A program made the translations under genes and the position numbers. Positions 31,997 through 44,007 of a stretch of DNA of 64,000 nt are shown here, one piece after another (position 1 is the stretch's first letter; every line of letters begins with the position of its first letter). Under the pieces are notes generated by a model. That model was not told the DNA's origin. It did no database searches and worked only from the letters and a program-made list of their open reading frames with translations. The stretch lies in NCBI GenBank assembly GCA_944990035.1, contig CALYLX010000005.1, forward strand, positions 47,666-111,665, given 5' to 3'. The DNA is from Clitopilus passeckerianus. Taxonomy: Eukaryota > Basidiomycota > Agaricomycetes > Agaricales > Entolomataceae.

Positions 31997-33551
31997 ATGA
32001 GCAAGAAGAGGTACGTGTATGTACGACACTCTTCAGGCGTGCAGCTAATACCTTGAAGCTCAAAACTAGACCTCCTCGTCCGCGTTCGATATGCCAACCC
32101 CTTACCAGCGCCACCATGTCCACCAAAACTGTTGGATATTCCAACAAACCCCATGCGCTATGCTCGACCTGAATTCTTGAACGCGATAGCAAGCGAAACA
32201 CCACTGCCTATGATTGTAGATGCAGAATGTGGTATGCCGCTAGATTTGGGCAAGTGGGAATGCTTGTGGGAGGAGGATGCCGATGACTCAGGTATTCACC
32301 CTGCTGAGTCTTCCAAATGAACTCACATTGACTTCCCTCTTGAACCACAGCATTAAACCCCGACCCTCAGAATCTCCCTCAGCTTGATCCCAAGGATGTG
32401 GCCCTCTTAGCCGATGATGGGCCATCGAGCGCATACAGGACAAATAACACCCCTACACCTTTGGCCAATGTTACATGGCTACGCAAGACAGAGTACATTA
32501 GCAGGGAGAACACCCAACGTTCAAGCTTGCAGGAGACGTACGCTATACTCTCACCGACTCCATGCCTCTATCTGAACCATAATAAATCAACAGGAAAAAT
32601 ATCATGGCACAAAATATTGACGTATCTCGGGAAGCTCAACTCCGGGACATTGAAGCATCATTCGCTGCATGCAATGGCGACTTCTCGTTGGAGGCACTGG
32701 AACATCCAACAAAGCCTGGTGTTACTGCTGTAGAATCATACGACATTCTACCAGATTCTCATATCTGGGCCAACCAGTATGATCTGTTCAGGTTCGCTGA
32801 ACGTCCTGGGGAGAGAGCTCTTGACGTAGGCCTCTTTCTGAGATATATTTTACAACTTTATCTGACACTCTTTTAGGTTGAAGATCCTCGACTTGACTGT
32901 GCTATCCTACGACCCATGAAGTCTGAGCACGATTCATTCCTTGCATATTATCTCACACAGGATGATAACTCGGCCTTGGAACTCAAGGATGGTCGACGGC
33001 AATTGGCACCCTATGAAGTTCCTGAAAGTGGAGAGGTAGAACCATTGCTTTCGCTCTTGTGACCTTATCTGAACTCTTCTCCAGGAAACCGTGTTCCGCT
33101 TCGTCCGAGACTACGAGACCACCAAAGTTGAACAGGAAGTACCCAACGAATTCGTTCTAGTAATCGACGACGGGGACTCGCCAGAGGATGATTTCAAGCA
33201 AGATTTCGATCAACCTAGGAAGCAACGCAGGCTGAAAGCTGCATACTACAAGAACATAGAACGGAAGATGTATCTGAAGAAGAAGAGGGCGAACGTGAGT
33301 CTGCTGACCCTTTTTCTGCATCACAACTTCACGAAGGTCTCCAGATCCACGAGCAATACGAAGACAAGTGGGAACTTATCCGCATGACGCATATTCCGAT
33401 GAGCAGGGAAGAGGAAGAGGAGCGAGAGGAGGCGTTGGCTGAAGTCAACGATCCCATGTACATGTTTGCCAGAGAAGATGCCGACGCTGATGGCGATGTT
33501 GAAGTGGAGGAACATGGGAACGTCAATGGCGGCCTCGATTTCGCAACGTAG
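31997..33551 (+). CDS. PAF1: RNA polymerase II-associated factor Paf1
   Basis: Seven exons (31997-32010, 32059-32291, 32351-32537, 32594-32825, 32877-33035, 33085-33294, 33345-33551) join to 413 residues. After MSKKS comes the family hallmark KLDLLVRVRYANPLPAPPCP, then LLDIPTNPMRYARPEFL and AECGMPLDLGKWE. Further on are NVTWLRKTEYISRE, IDVSREAQLRDIEASF, ESYDILPDSHIWANQYDLFR and FVRDYETTKVEQEVPNEFVL. Paf1 is the scaffold of the Paf1 complex (with Ctr9, Cdc73, Rtf1, Leo1), which travels with elongating RNA polymerase II and is required for H2B ubiquitination and H3K4/K36 methylation. The C-terminus is acidic. It is convergent with the ribosomal eL43 gene. Confidence 0.92.
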
Positions 33552-33698
33552 GGCAGGATGGAGTCGAAGTATCTCACGAAACGCACATCATGGCCGATTT
33601 TGGAGTTCATATCTCTTTTGGTTTTATGACAACATACGAACATACATGGTGCAAGAGGCAGAAAGGAATGGAGTATAATGTGAGAGTATGAAACCGAT

Positions 33699-34215
33699 CT
33701 ATGCCTCTGTCAACTCGCGCAGCCGACGAACAGTGCTAGAAAAAGAACTCTTAGATGGCAATCTCGGCATGTCGAAGTTGGAAACACACCTGCGGACGGT
33801 AGCAGCCGCTGTTGTTGATACGGTCCAAGCGCCTCCAGCGATGACCTTTCTGCACGAGCTGCAGTTCCAGATGCCAACTGCGGTCCTCTTCACGGAGTCC
33901 TGTATTGAGAAGCGATTGTTGGTTTGCCATCCATCTGAGATAATGCTGCCGATACATACCTTACCGCAGAAAGTGCATGTGTAGCGTGCGTGCTGCGACA
34001 CTTCCATCTTTTTGACCTGCTTACGCAGCGAAGCACCATAACGCTAAGTACAAGAATCTATTGAGCCCTTCATCCACAAAACGAGAGGTGTTCCGCTCGA
34101 ACTCACAGTGCCGTATTTACCGGTGATTCCGACCTTCTTGGTGCGTTTTGTCTGTTAAACCAACCAATTCATAAGCCTTCTATTCTGACGATGTAAAATC
34201 CGCGATACACACCAT
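33699..34215 (-). CDS. RPL43: 60S ribosomal protein eL43 (L37a)
   Basis: Five exons (34215-34213, 34151-34107, 34043-33960, 33899-33790, 33735-33699) join to exactly 92 residues, the size of yeast L43. The product reads [20 protein letters not shown], then [21 protein letters not shown]2C2 zinc ribbon follows (CTFCGK ... GIWNCSSC), then [17 protein letters not shown] and [11 protein letters not shown]. The first coding exon is the ATG alone, a structure common in ribosomal protein genes. eL43 sits in the large subunit near the E site. Divergent from the F-box-like gene. Confidence 0.95.
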
Positions 34216-34701
34216 CTTGAGGTGTTGTAAGGGATGGACGAGTCGGCGTTGCTGATCTTGACGATAATTTGGTGTTGTGCGAGTGTCCAGAAGCGGAGTA
34301 TCCCGAGGAACTATACAGTCGAGATCAATTTGGCATCAGTATCTCGAGTAAATAGATTCAAATAACATCAAGCACAGGATCCCGCTTACCCCCGTTGATA
34401 TCTCCTTTACGCCGAACTCCAGCGTCTGCACGCTCCTATTGGGCACTCTCCATAGTATTCGGACCTCCTCAAGGAATTCTGTTATCTCCTAGCTGCATTC
34501 TAGTACCTGAGACTGGGTTCTCCTCTAAGCGGAGCCCATTTTCTGAGAAAGCCTCCTGTGATGCTGCACTGTCATCAATTACAGCATCAAACACAAGCCT
34601 AGTCCTGAGTCGATCACTCTTTAAAAAAGAAAAATGCCACTCACGAAATGCTATAAAGGGAGAGACTCTGTGTCCTTTGTGGGATACTTTTCTTCGCTGT
34701 C
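34216..34701. other. Divergent promoter region of eL43 and the F-box-like gene
   Basis: 486 bp; no gene recognised. It must contain the ribosomal protein gene promoter, but no known element was identified with confidence. Confidence 0.5.
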
Positions 34702-35577
34702 ATGAGCCACTTAACTTCTTCATCATCCGCGGTTTTTCCTCTGGAGCTCTTTGAGCTTTTCATCCGCGAAATATGGCAAATGCCTTTATCCAACGAAGAC
34801 AGAGCTGCCTTCATATTATCCTCTTCTCTCGTCAGCCAAGCATGGAAAGAAATGACCTATCGGGCCTCCCTGACAGATGTTCACATCACGTCTTTCTCAT
34901 ATGGGAAGAAACTACTCCGAATGCTCGAGGACAGAGAACCTCACAAATACGAGCAAGAACGTTCATGGGTCAAGTCTATAACCATAACCCTCGAGTACGA
35001 CCAAGCTGCAAGGGAGCCTGGCACGAGATACACGTCACCACCGATGATCATCACGGCCTCCTCCCTCCTCCGAATCCTTGACCGTGGGGGTCGGGCTCGG
35101 TTCCCTAACTTGCGAAGGCTCAACATCAGCCACTTGAACCCACCATTCGACGCTGACATCTTCGACCTCTTCCTATGGAATCCGTTCCCAAGCATAATTT
35201 CGGAGCTCGCTCTGACTTACGACCATTCCCCCACCACGCCACCCGACCTTATCACACGGCGTGAAGCACGCTACGGCCGGTGGCAGAAAAGTTTAAGGAA
35301 GCGGTTTAACTCCGTCAAGGTCCTCAATTTCAGGGGAGCGCCGAGGGAGTTGGTCGCTGATTTTGAGGCTGTATGCCCCAAGGTGCAGGCGATAACCATG
35401 GAGTTTCCTAAATCGGGTTGGAGTGGGATTAGATACTGCTACTTTGATATGAGGGTTTTGAAACCCACTTCCGACGGGAAAAGTGCCAGGGAATGTCGTG
35501 AACAGGCAGATTATTGGACAGCCGTGAGAGAGGAGCCTGACTGTCTTCGCGTTTACCCAGGTGAATCTACTCCCTGA
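34702..35577 (+). CDS. F-box-like protein of basidiomycete type
   Basis: A single exon codes 291 residues. The N-terminus FPLELFELFIREIWQMPLSN, followed by AFILSSSLVSQAWKEMTYRA and a DVHITSF strand, resembles the degenerate F-box-like start of the large basidiomycete families. The remainder has leucine-rich-repeat-like segments (FPNLRRLNISHLNPPF, ISELALTYDHSP, VKVLNFRGAPRELV, VQAITMEFPKSG). Such proteins are often substrate adaptors of SCF ubiquitin ligases, but members of these expanded families are rarely characterised. The ATG at 34702 is the first in frame. Function is inferred only from fold resemblance. Confidence 0.6.
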   Translation: MSHLTSSSSAVFPLELFELFIREIWQMPLSNEDRAAFILSSSLVSQAWKEMTYRASLTDVHITSFSYGKKLLRMLEDREPHKYEQERSWVKSITITLEYDQAAREPGTRYTSPPMIITASSLLRILDRGGRARFPNLRRLNISHLNPPFDADIFDLFLWNPFPSIISELALTYDHSPTTPPDLITRREARYGRWQKSLRKRFNSVKVLNFRGAPRELVADFEAVCPKVQAITMEFPKSGWSGIRYCYFDMRVLKPTSDGKSARECREQADYWTAVREEPDCLRVYPGESTP

Positions 35578-35828
35578 ATTATCTTGTTATGTAGTGTAAT
35601 GTAGGTTTACTACTCGTTATCTCTGAATATATTTCTTCATTTGTAATAATCTTGCGCTACGGTGTCGGACGCTGAACAATCTCCCTGACTGTTACGTTCC
35701 CAGAATGACCGTTCATGACCTACTTTGAATTCAAATTCATTCATTGAATAGATTCCCTTCGACATTGGACAGAATGTAAAGTTCGCAACATGTTTATACA
35801 TTTCGTTACCATAAACCTCGAAATATTC

Positions 35829-37420
35829 CTACTTCTCGGGAGCCTCTCCTCCGTATCGTTGTGGAAGCTGTTTGTCGTCAATGAAAGGGAGAAGGGCCTT
35901 CTTGAGGGCATGATGACCTGTTCCCACAACCGTCATCTTGGCCAAGGTATTCGCAGAGATCAGAGGCTTGAACAACCAGAAGATCCAATTCATCAAAGTA
36001 GGGACGTTGACGAAGAACTTCTTGTACTAGAAGCGCAACACCGTGAGTGAAGAGTAGGAAGAAAAAGATGATGGAAATCTGAACGAACAAGAAGTTCTGG
36101 GTAGTGCCCTTGGAAGATGCTGGTTGCCTCAGAGGCCGCATTCTTTGAGTTCGCATCACGATTGAAACTAGCACCCTCATAGTCTATGCATGTGTTGAAT
36201 TAATTTATTGACCATAGACGGATCGTCTGGCCTTTGACCCTCACCATGAATTTGAATCATTTGGTCCGTATCCGTGAAGTTCAGAAGTGCAATACTCTGC
36301 TCTTGAAGCTGAACACGCCAGCTGAAGGAATTGATGAATGTTCTGCGTAAATAATAGAGCTCGACCCATTGATACATACCGAATGAATCGCTGAACGTCG
36401 CTGAATACGTCTTTGACGTTGGGAACGCCGTAGAAGTTGTACCTTTCCCTGATGTTAACGCCAAATCTAGGCGGAGGAGCTGCGAGAACTTACACTACCG
36501 GTCGTTTCTCTTTATCATGGCCAGAGACGTATCCAACGTTGCCGAACACGTCCTCAGGGAACTTCTCCTCCAAGATGTTATCAATCTTGAAGGAATCTCT
36601 CCACCTCAACGTGGATACAAGCATTTCGCGAGCCTCAGAGACACTCAGGTTGCTGTTGGTTGATTGAATTATGGCTCTCAACGCTGACGCAAGAATCTCG
36701 TACCGGGCGCGCAAGAACTTCATTAAAATGACGCTAACCCTCGCATCCTTCGTAGGATGATTTGGATCGATTTCAACACCCCAGAAGTTGATCGGCGCGT
36801 CCTTGGCCTTGGGGTTATCCGGATAGCCATCTGCGAATATTTGTGGGAGATCGGCCTGCGCAAACGAGGCTCTAGGAGTTGCACATGTTTGCAGATATCA
36901 TCGAACTTACCCTGAACTCTTTCAGAGATGTCCATTCAGCTTCTGTAAATTTCCCGGTCAGAGGATTCTGGGGCTCTTCTTCCACCACTTCCTTCGTCGG
37001 TGCGGGTGGGGGAGTGGGCTCTGCTGCAGGCACCGCAGCTACGGGTGTAGGTTCCGGTAAGGATGCTGTGGGCTGAGGAGCAGCTGCAGCCTTGGAAGTG
37101 TATGTCAGTCTTCACATCTTTCTTACTTCATGAAGCATAGCGACCAACCTCAGTGGTAGCGGTGGCCGTGGGTTCGACGGGGGCCGTTCCTGCTGCAGGT
37201 GCGGGTGCTTCTGCTGTGGTGGTAGCCGTAGGAACCGCACCGTGAGTAGCTGTCTCTTCGGGGCTCGTCTGAGCTGGCGTGACTGGCGCAGGGGTAGGCT
37301 CAGGAGCTACAGACGAGTTCAGAGTAATCAATGTCCTGACCGTGTGGTAAGTGCCTCGGCCGGATTGTGCATACCTGGAACAGATGCAGTGGAGGTTGAT
37401 ACTGGCGTGGATTCAGACAT
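35829..37420 (-). CDS. SFH5: Sec14-like phosphatidylinositol transfer protein SFH5 (CRAL-TRIO)
   Basis: Eight exons (37420-37375, 37306-37149, 37090-36911, 36855-36494, 36442-36380, 36342-36245, 36183-36089, 36026-35829) join to 399 residues. A long Pro/Ala/Thr-rich leader (about 110 residues) precedes PLTGKFTEAEWTSLKEFRAD, then INFWGVEIDPNHPTKDARVS and VILMKFLRARYEI (CRAL-TRIO N). The lipid-binding domain follows (RPVVYNFYGVPNVKDVFSD, FQGHYPELLYKKFFVNVPTL, MNWIFWLFKPLISANTLAKM). It ends LPQRYGGEAPEK. Sfh5-type proteins move phosphatidylinositol between membranes and are tied to ER and plasma-membrane phosphoinositides; yeast Sfh5 also binds haem. Intron 5 (36343-36379) is only 37 nt. A TATATATA lies at 37475-37468. 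Confidence 0.85.
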
Positions 37421-37938
37421 GATAACTTTGCTTCAAGTAGGACCGAGAGGATGTGAAAGCTACTGGGTATATATAGTGGCCTGACTCGAGTTGCAGGGTC
37501 TAGCCAGAAGACAAACGAAAGACTTGGCGACTCGGAGGAGACATGCGATGATGCGAACTGCCGTTATCTGATAACAACGGCTTATGTAATAGATTTTGAT
37601 CTCCAGCGTTCCTGGTGTCTACGCGGATATCTTGCACCCAGCGGTATAGTTTTTCTTGATACTAGAGCCCTTCGCATACATGTATTGAGAACTGGAGCAG
37701 GACAAGTTCAGAAACGTTATTAAGGTGGCTACGTCGGATGAACGGCTTTAAGGATGGCTAAACATAGCCATTTTCATGATCGTTTCGTGACCTGTCACAA
37801 TTTTCTAGTCACGCGGGCCAATTTCGTTGACAACACTACCAAAAACCCCAAGCTCGACGTCGCCCTATCCTCGATTGACCCTTGCTCGAAGGATTGTATG
37901 CTATAATTCGCCGATAAACATCGTCTATACCCCTTGGA
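37421..37938. other. Divergent promoter region of SFH5 and the SLY41-like gene
   Basis: 518 bp; a TATATATA motif lies about 48 bp upstream of the SFH5 ATG. No gene recognised. Confidence 0.5.
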
Positions 37939-39638
37939 ATGTCATATAACCGCCCTGGTCATGGCTACGACTCTTACGCCCTTCACGATTCACATCAACC
38001 ATCATGGGGGTCCCAATCCAATTCACTCCCTAAGCATAGGGTCTACTTCGCCATGAACGACAGCAAGCCGTCAATTGGTAGCTTCCCCATAACGCTTGCG
38101 GCATATGTATCCAGCACGAAAACCTATATAGAGCACCGTTGGCGCTCATGGACCCGAGCGAGCAGGTCTCACTCGATACAATCGTCCAAGCCGCTAACTT
38201 CGCCAGCATCGTCATCGTCACCAGCTGTTTTTATCATGCTTTGCGTTCTCTGGTATTCGACATCGGCACTATCCTCCAACACGGGCAAAGCAATTCTCAC
38301 CCAGTTTCGCTACCCCATCACCCTCACCTTCGTCCAATTCGGATTCGTCGCATTCTATTGTTTGCTCCTCATGTCCCCCATCGTTCGGTTTACGACGTTC
38401 CGCATGCCAAACCAGGCAATTATCCGGACGACGCTCCCCATGGGCATTTTCCAAGTTGTTGGTCATATGTTTTCGAGCATTGCTATCTCTAGGATCCCAG
38501 TCAGCACAGTTCACACTATCAAGGTTTGTGCATAACAAGTTCTGCTGTCGTCGCTTCAATCAAACTCATGGTTCTACAGGCGCTCTCCCCCCTGTTTACT
38601 GTGGCAGCGTATGCTCTAATGTTTGGGGTCAGCTATTCGACACAAACCTACGTCTCACTATTACCCCTTACAATCGGTGTCATGCTCGCGTGCTCCTTCG
38701 ACATGACTGCGTCGAACGCTATCGGTTTGCTTTCCGCCTTCGGTTCGGCACTTGTTTTCGTAAGCTCCAACATCTTCTTCAAGAAGGTTATGCCTTCGAA
38801 TGCCAGCACATCCGGCACCTCTCACAAACTCGACAAGCTCAACATGCTATTGTATGCGTCCAGTATGGCATTTGTGCTCATGATTCCCCTCTGGATGTAT
38901 TATGATCTCCCCGCCTTCCTCTCTAGCGTCAATGACCCTACGCATATAACTCACCCACGGACAGGACATGAAACTCCCCACTCTGTCACATTCTACTTCA
39001 TTATGAATGGGACAGTCAACTTCGCCCAAAACATCATCGCTTTCGTGATTCTGTCCTCCTGCTCCCCAGTCACATATTCCATTGCGTCACTCATCAAACG
39101 CGTAGCCGTGATCTGCATTGCCATCGTATGGTTCAAGCAATCCGTCCATCCCATCCAGGCATTCGGCATCGTCCTTACCTTCACCGGTTTGTACATGTAC
39201 AACAATGCCAAAGCAGACGTGGAGAAAGGGGAGAAGAAGATGAGAAGAGTCGAGGCTGCTAGAGACCTGAGACTACCCACAATGAACTCGGAGAGTAATT
39301 TGATGGTCGCGTCGGACCAACCTCCCGATTTCGCAGTCGCCGAGTCAACAGGAACCGGCCTGCAATCGGCATACCCACGAAGCGCATCATCTACCACGAC
39401 ACAAACTCTCCATCACCCGAACTCAAGTGGTTTGCAACAGCATGTGTCAAGGTCGCCAATACTCAATACCAAGTTGCCTCCGCCGAGAAGCATCAAGATA
39501 CCGACGAGTCCTGTGGACTCATACCCGTCGCCGCCTGCATCTCTAGATTCGCCTCCACAGCGTAACCACCCGTTGTTGGACGATTATATACTTTCAGAGT
39601 ACAATCACGCTAGACCGCAAGCGATCACTGTTCAATAA
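37939..39638 (+). CDS. Triose-phosphate-transporter family membrane protein, SLY41-like
   Basis: Two exons (37939-38523 and 38580-39638) give 547 residues. After a hydrophilic N-terminus come about ten hydrophobic segments, including VFIMLCVLWYSTSALSSNTG, ITLTFVQFGFVAFYCLLLMS, ALSPLFTVAAYALMFGVSYS, YVSLLPLTIGVMLACSFDMT and AVICIAIVWFKQSVHPIQAF. The TPT-domain hallmarks (STSALSSNTGKAIL at the start, ALSPLFTV in the middle, SIASLIKRVAVI near the end) match yeast Sly41, an ER/Golgi membrane protein found as a suppressor of loss of Ypt1. Relatives exchange phosphorylated sugars or nucleotide sugars; the substrate here is unknown. The C-terminal 150 residues are a Ser/Pro-rich cytosolic tail. Confidence 0.82.
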
Positions 39639-40246
39639 ACATTATTTGCACTTCTTAACTTATTGTGGTGGTAGCATGACTGGACAATTTTCAGACTTTG
39701 CATTTTGTAGACCCTAATTTACTAATCTCCTGTATACGGCGAGTGTCAAAAAGGAGTAGATGTATCTAATGCCATTGTTCTATGTGTTTCAACCCTCCCG
39801 GACCCCGTCATCATCGAGGAATTATTGACAAAAGCATGTGCTTGCGTCGGTCAACACGATGAGACGAGCGGAGCGAGGTAAGCAGTAGCAGCTCGTCCAC
39901 TAACGCTTTCCGAGCTCACATCAACTTTGCCTTCGGACTTCACTTCATACATCAGGCCCTCGACATGCATCAGGCCCGGCGCACGCGAAATAATGCCAAG
40001 CCTCTGTGCTTGGACAGTTTCGTTGAGGAACAGCCTAATTGACTTGCATGCCAAGCCTGCTGTGTCCCAGTTTCAACACCACGTCTAATTCCGCCACAGC
40101 GGGCGCTTACACTTGTGCCTGGTATCGGCCAGCATTGTCTGGAAAGTATGAGGGTACTCGCTGTATAAAACCTGCCTTGGAATTGGGAACTATCCTCATC
40201 AACTCATTTGCTTCAAGTCGCACAGCGGACTCAAATCCAGCCCGCC
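39639..40246. other. Intergenic with promoter of the secreted hydrolase
   Basis: About 600 bp; no gene recognised. TATAAAA at 40164-40170 lies 77 bp before the downstream ATG. Confidence 0.55.
40164..40170 (+). promoter_or_regulatory. TATA box of the secreted beta-lactamase-fold gene
   Basis: TATAAAA 77 bp upstream of the ATG at 40247, a usual distance for highly expressed fungal genes. Codon use in the following gene (strong preference for C-ending codons and AAG) also points to high expression. Confidence 0.5.
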
Positions 40247-42163
40247 ATGCAGCTTCAAGCACTCCTCAGCCTTGTTCCGCTCTACCTTTTTTTCACTCAA
40301 TCTGCCCTCGCGGCGACGATTGACGAGAAGAAGGGGTACAAGATCCTTGACAAGAAGACGGATGACTTCGTCAACAAGATGCTCAAGGAATGGAACTCGC
40401 CCGGGGGTATCTCAATTTCCTTCGTCCAACAGGACAAGAAGGGCAACTGGGTCACCGAGATCAAGGGATATGGTGTTGCGAACGGTGAAGGTGATATCGT
40501 GAACGAGAACACCTACTTCAACATCGCTTCTAACACCAAGGTAAATTGGCTCCATGTCGTCGCCTGGTATCCTAGTACTAACTTGGTCCCTTTCAGCTCC
40601 TCAATGTCATCTCCACTGGTCTTCTTATTGAGAACCCATCTCTCTCTAAGAAGCCTATCACTTGGGAGTCCAAAATCGCCGACATTCTTCCCGAATTCAA
40701 CATGACCGACCCGGTCGCGAAGAAGGAGGCTACTCTTTTGGACTGCATGAGCCACCGTACTGGCTATCCGCTCCATGACTTCGCCTACCACTACTCTGAT
40801 ACCGTTCAGACAGTCGTAAGTTTCTTAGAGCGATGTCACATGTAGGAAGGATCCTGATAGTTCCTCCTTACAGACTAAGAAGCTTGGATTCCATCGTCAG
40901 GCTACTGAGTTCCGTGACATCTGGCTCTACAACAATGTCGTCTTCACCATGTTGGCCTATGTTCCCGAGAAGCTGACCGGCATTCCCTTCGCTCGCTTCA
41001 CCACAAAGAACATCTTCGAGCCTCTCGGCATGAAGGCTTCAACTTTCAACTACCAGAAGGCCTATACCTCCGTCGGCAAGCTTGCCTACGGTATGGCTCG
41101 TGGCGGCTGGAACCCATACAAGGATCCTTTCGGAGGTACTCCCCGTCAGCAACGCTGGTGGGCTGGTGTTGATGCCAACGACGACGGTAACGTTCTCTCT
41201 GGTGCTGGAGGAATGTTGACCACCGGTGTTGACATGGCCCAATGGCTCAAGGTCCTTCTCCTCAAGGGAAAGAACCCCGATACTGGCAAGCAAGTCATCC
41301 CTGAAGCGGTTATCGACAAGGTTGCCTCTGTCATCATCCCCTCCGGTCCTTATCTCCCCTCTTTTCCCGAGTACTCCATCCCCATGTATGGCGCTGCTCA
41401 GCTTCAACTCTACTACCGTGGCCACTACATTCTTGAGCACGGAGGCTTCATCCAGGGCTTCAACACCCAAATATCCCGCATGCCCGATGATGGTATCGGT
41501 ATCTCTGTTCTCTCCAACGACAATGAGCACGGTATGCAAATCGGTGAGGTCATCAAGAACTACATCTACGACCGTGCCCTCGGTCTCGAGCCCATCGACT
41601 GGGACACCAGGTACAAGGCAATCAAGTCTGTTCCCCCAGCACCCGCCACGGCCCGCCCTTCGAAGCCCAAGGCTCCCTCCGTCGACATTACCCAATTCAC
41701 CGGCAAGTTCTCCAACCCTGGCTATGGCGAGCTCGACTTCTGCCTCATCAACCCCGCCCCCAAGAAGCCCACCGCTGCTTGCAAGCAACTCGCTGCTAAC
41801 CTCACTGCTATCCTCCCCGGTGCCTTTGACAACAATGTCCCCACTCTCCTTGCCCAATACGACTCTCCCTGGTTCTCCCACATGAAGTTGGAGCACTTCA
41901 ACAACAACGTCTTCAACATCAGCTTAATCAGCAGCACTCCAGTTGTTAGCAAGGACGCCGATAAGAAGAAGGATGTTTTCTGGACCTATAACCCTCGCCC
42001 ACAAGGTAGCGACCAGGTTGCTGTTGCCGAGTTCGATGTCCAGGGCAAGCATGTCGGTCTCGGCATGACTGGTGTCTGGCAAGGTATCTTGGGCGGTGGT
42101 ATCCCTCCCACCAGCGGCAAGACCATCAGGGAGCGGGCTGAAGTTTACTGGGACAAGCACTAA
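40247..42163 (+). CDS. Secreted class C beta-lactamase/transpeptidase-like serine hydrolase
   Basis: Three exons (40247-40540, 40597-40815, 40874-42163) join to 600 residues. Residues 1-22 are a signal peptide (MQLQALLSLVPLYLFFTQSALA). All three catalytic motifs of the beta-lactamase/penicillin-binding-protein fold are present: SxxK (SNTK, residues 95-98), YxN (YNN, 190-192) and HGG (360-362) in place of KTG. The first intron lies directly after the catalytic lysine codon. A C-terminal domain of about 170 residues follows (FTGKFSNPGYGELDF...) with two Cys flanking the PAPKKPTAA segment, likely a disulfide. Fungal relatives include esterases, transesterases (LovD-like) and uncharacterised enzymes, so the substrate is open. 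Strongly biased codons suggest abundant expression. Confidence 0.85.
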
Positions 42164-42879
42164 AGGCCTTCCGAGTGATTGAGCCATCCTCTCGTTTCGA
42201 CATAGTTTCTTAGACAATCCTTTACATCTACATCATCTTCTCATCTCACATTTGCATTGCATTCACATATCAATTTATCTTTAAATGCATTCTTATTTAT
42301 CAGATATACCATGTAATATCCGATTATACTGTTGTAGTACTAAAAATCCTTAATGGAATTCTCTTACTTTTCATATTTTGCCCTGCCTGATCAACATCCA
42401 GAATCCAACGTCAACATCCTAGATGGTACCCAAGTGCCTATAATGTAGGATTTCTAGCCGACCTCATAAGAGCACGGTCCAATTTATTCGCCAAGTGCAG
42501 ATACTTTAGAGAGTTCATGCTTATAACTCGGAAGCCATTCAAAAATTCATATTCAAGGCCAGCCTGAGGCGTACACTCCCAATCTTGGTCCATGGGGGAG
42601 AGGTGACGCCATTTGATGTTTGCATAGCCCGCGAAATGAATGCATGGCGAGGCAGCAAGCTTGAAAATTGGCTCAGAATTCAAACGTATGGTGAGAAGGT
42701 TTGTGGCAAGTCTTGACCACCCAAGAATGAAGTGCCAAGGTGGCTGTGCAGTCACAGCTGTGTAAGCTCGTCACGGTCACCACTTTCACACGTCCGCTAG
42801 TCGCACAGAAGCAACAAAAGTCTCTCGTCAACGGGCCCTCCGACATCCTCAAGACCCCTCAAGAACATTATAGTCCAAT
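42164..42879. other. Intergenic, no gene recognised
   Basis: About 715 bp between genes on the same strand, AT-rich just after 42190 (3' region), then upstream region of eS4. Short open frames here lack support. Confidence 0.5.
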
Positions 42880-44007
42880 ATGGTCCGTATCCTGCGCTAA
42901 TCTACGACTTGGAAGGCCAAATATGTATTGGAATGGTGTTTTGGATGGATGGATTCGTTGGATGAGCGATGTGGATGTTGGATGACCTTGGCCTTCCAGG
43001 CAGAAATATGGCGTACGACAGATGCTGATAATACTTTCCACAGGCTCGAGGACCTAAAAAGCACTTGAAGCGCCTCGCCGCTCCTTCATCATGGATGTTG
43101 GACAAGCTTAGCGGAACCTACGTATGTTCGAATAAAATCTGGATAGATGACTTGCACTAAAAATCTGCATCGTGCATTTGTAGGCTCCCCGTCCTTCGCC
43201 AGGTCCCCATAAGCTTCGCGAATCCCTCCCCCTCACCATCTTCCTCCGCAACAGGCTGAAGTATGCTCTCACCGGCCGTGAAGTTACTTCCATTGTGAAG
43301 CAACGCCTCATCAAAATCGATGGAAAGGTTCGCACTGATGAGACCTACCCTGCTGGATACATGGGTGCGTACAGCTCGGGTCGAACAATAAATAAGAGTT
43401 CATTTTAAATCCGATCTGCCTTAGATGTCATCTCCATCGAGAAGTCTGGCGAACACTTCCGTCTCCTCTACGACATCAAGGGCCGATTCACCATCCACCG
43501 CATCACTCCCGAGGAGGCCTCCTACAAGCTCCTCAAGGTCCGCCGTGTCGCCATTGGTGCTCGCGGTGTTCCCCACATTGTCACCCACGACGGCCGAACG
43601 ATCCGTTATCCCGACCCTCTCATTCAGGTCAACGATACCGTCAAGTTCGACCTCGAGCAAAACAAAATTGCTGACTTCGTCAAGTTCGACACTGGCAATC
43701 TCGTCATGATCACTGGTGGCCGTAACATGGGACGTGTTGGTGTCATCGTTCACAAGGAGAAGCACACCGGTGGTTTCGACATCGTGCACGTTAAGGATTC
43801 TCTTGACAGGACATTCGCTACTCGGTATGTCGTCTCGTCAAATTTCTCGAATGATATCTCTGTCCTAACGTCACACCCAGCATCACTAACATCTTCGTCA
43901 TTGGTGAGGGTATCAAGCCCTGGATATCCCTACCTAAGGGCAAGGGCATCAAGCTCACTATCTCAGAGGAGAGGGACGTCAGGAGAAAGCAAAGGGCAGC
44001 CGAGTAA
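42880..44007 (+). CDS. RPS4: 40S ribosomal protein eS4
   Basis: Exons 42880-42882, 43044-43121, 43184-43364, 43425-43824 and 43881-44007 join to 262 residues, the family size. The product begins [20 protein letters not shown], then [20 protein letters not shown], and carries the S4 RNA-binding segment ([20 protein letters not shown]), the KOW-like [20 protein letters not shown] and ends [21 protein letters not shown]. The first exon is placed as an ATG-only exon at 42880 (donor GTCCGT, 161-nt intron). A nearer ATG at 43006 would need a 33-nt intron with a GC donor, which seems too short. The start is therefore less certain than the rest. It is convergent with PSO2. Confidence 0.9.

Noticed and set aside
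41039..41896. Antisense frame of 285 codons within the beta-lactamase-fold gene
   Set aside because: It is a mirror of a strongly codon-biased real gene; the sense frame has all catalytic motifs and correct splice sites.
43006..43043. ATG at 43006 as the start of eS4
   Set aside because: It would need a 33-nt intron with a GC donor to reach the ARGPKKHL exon in frame; the ATG at 42880 with a GTCCGT donor is more reasonable.
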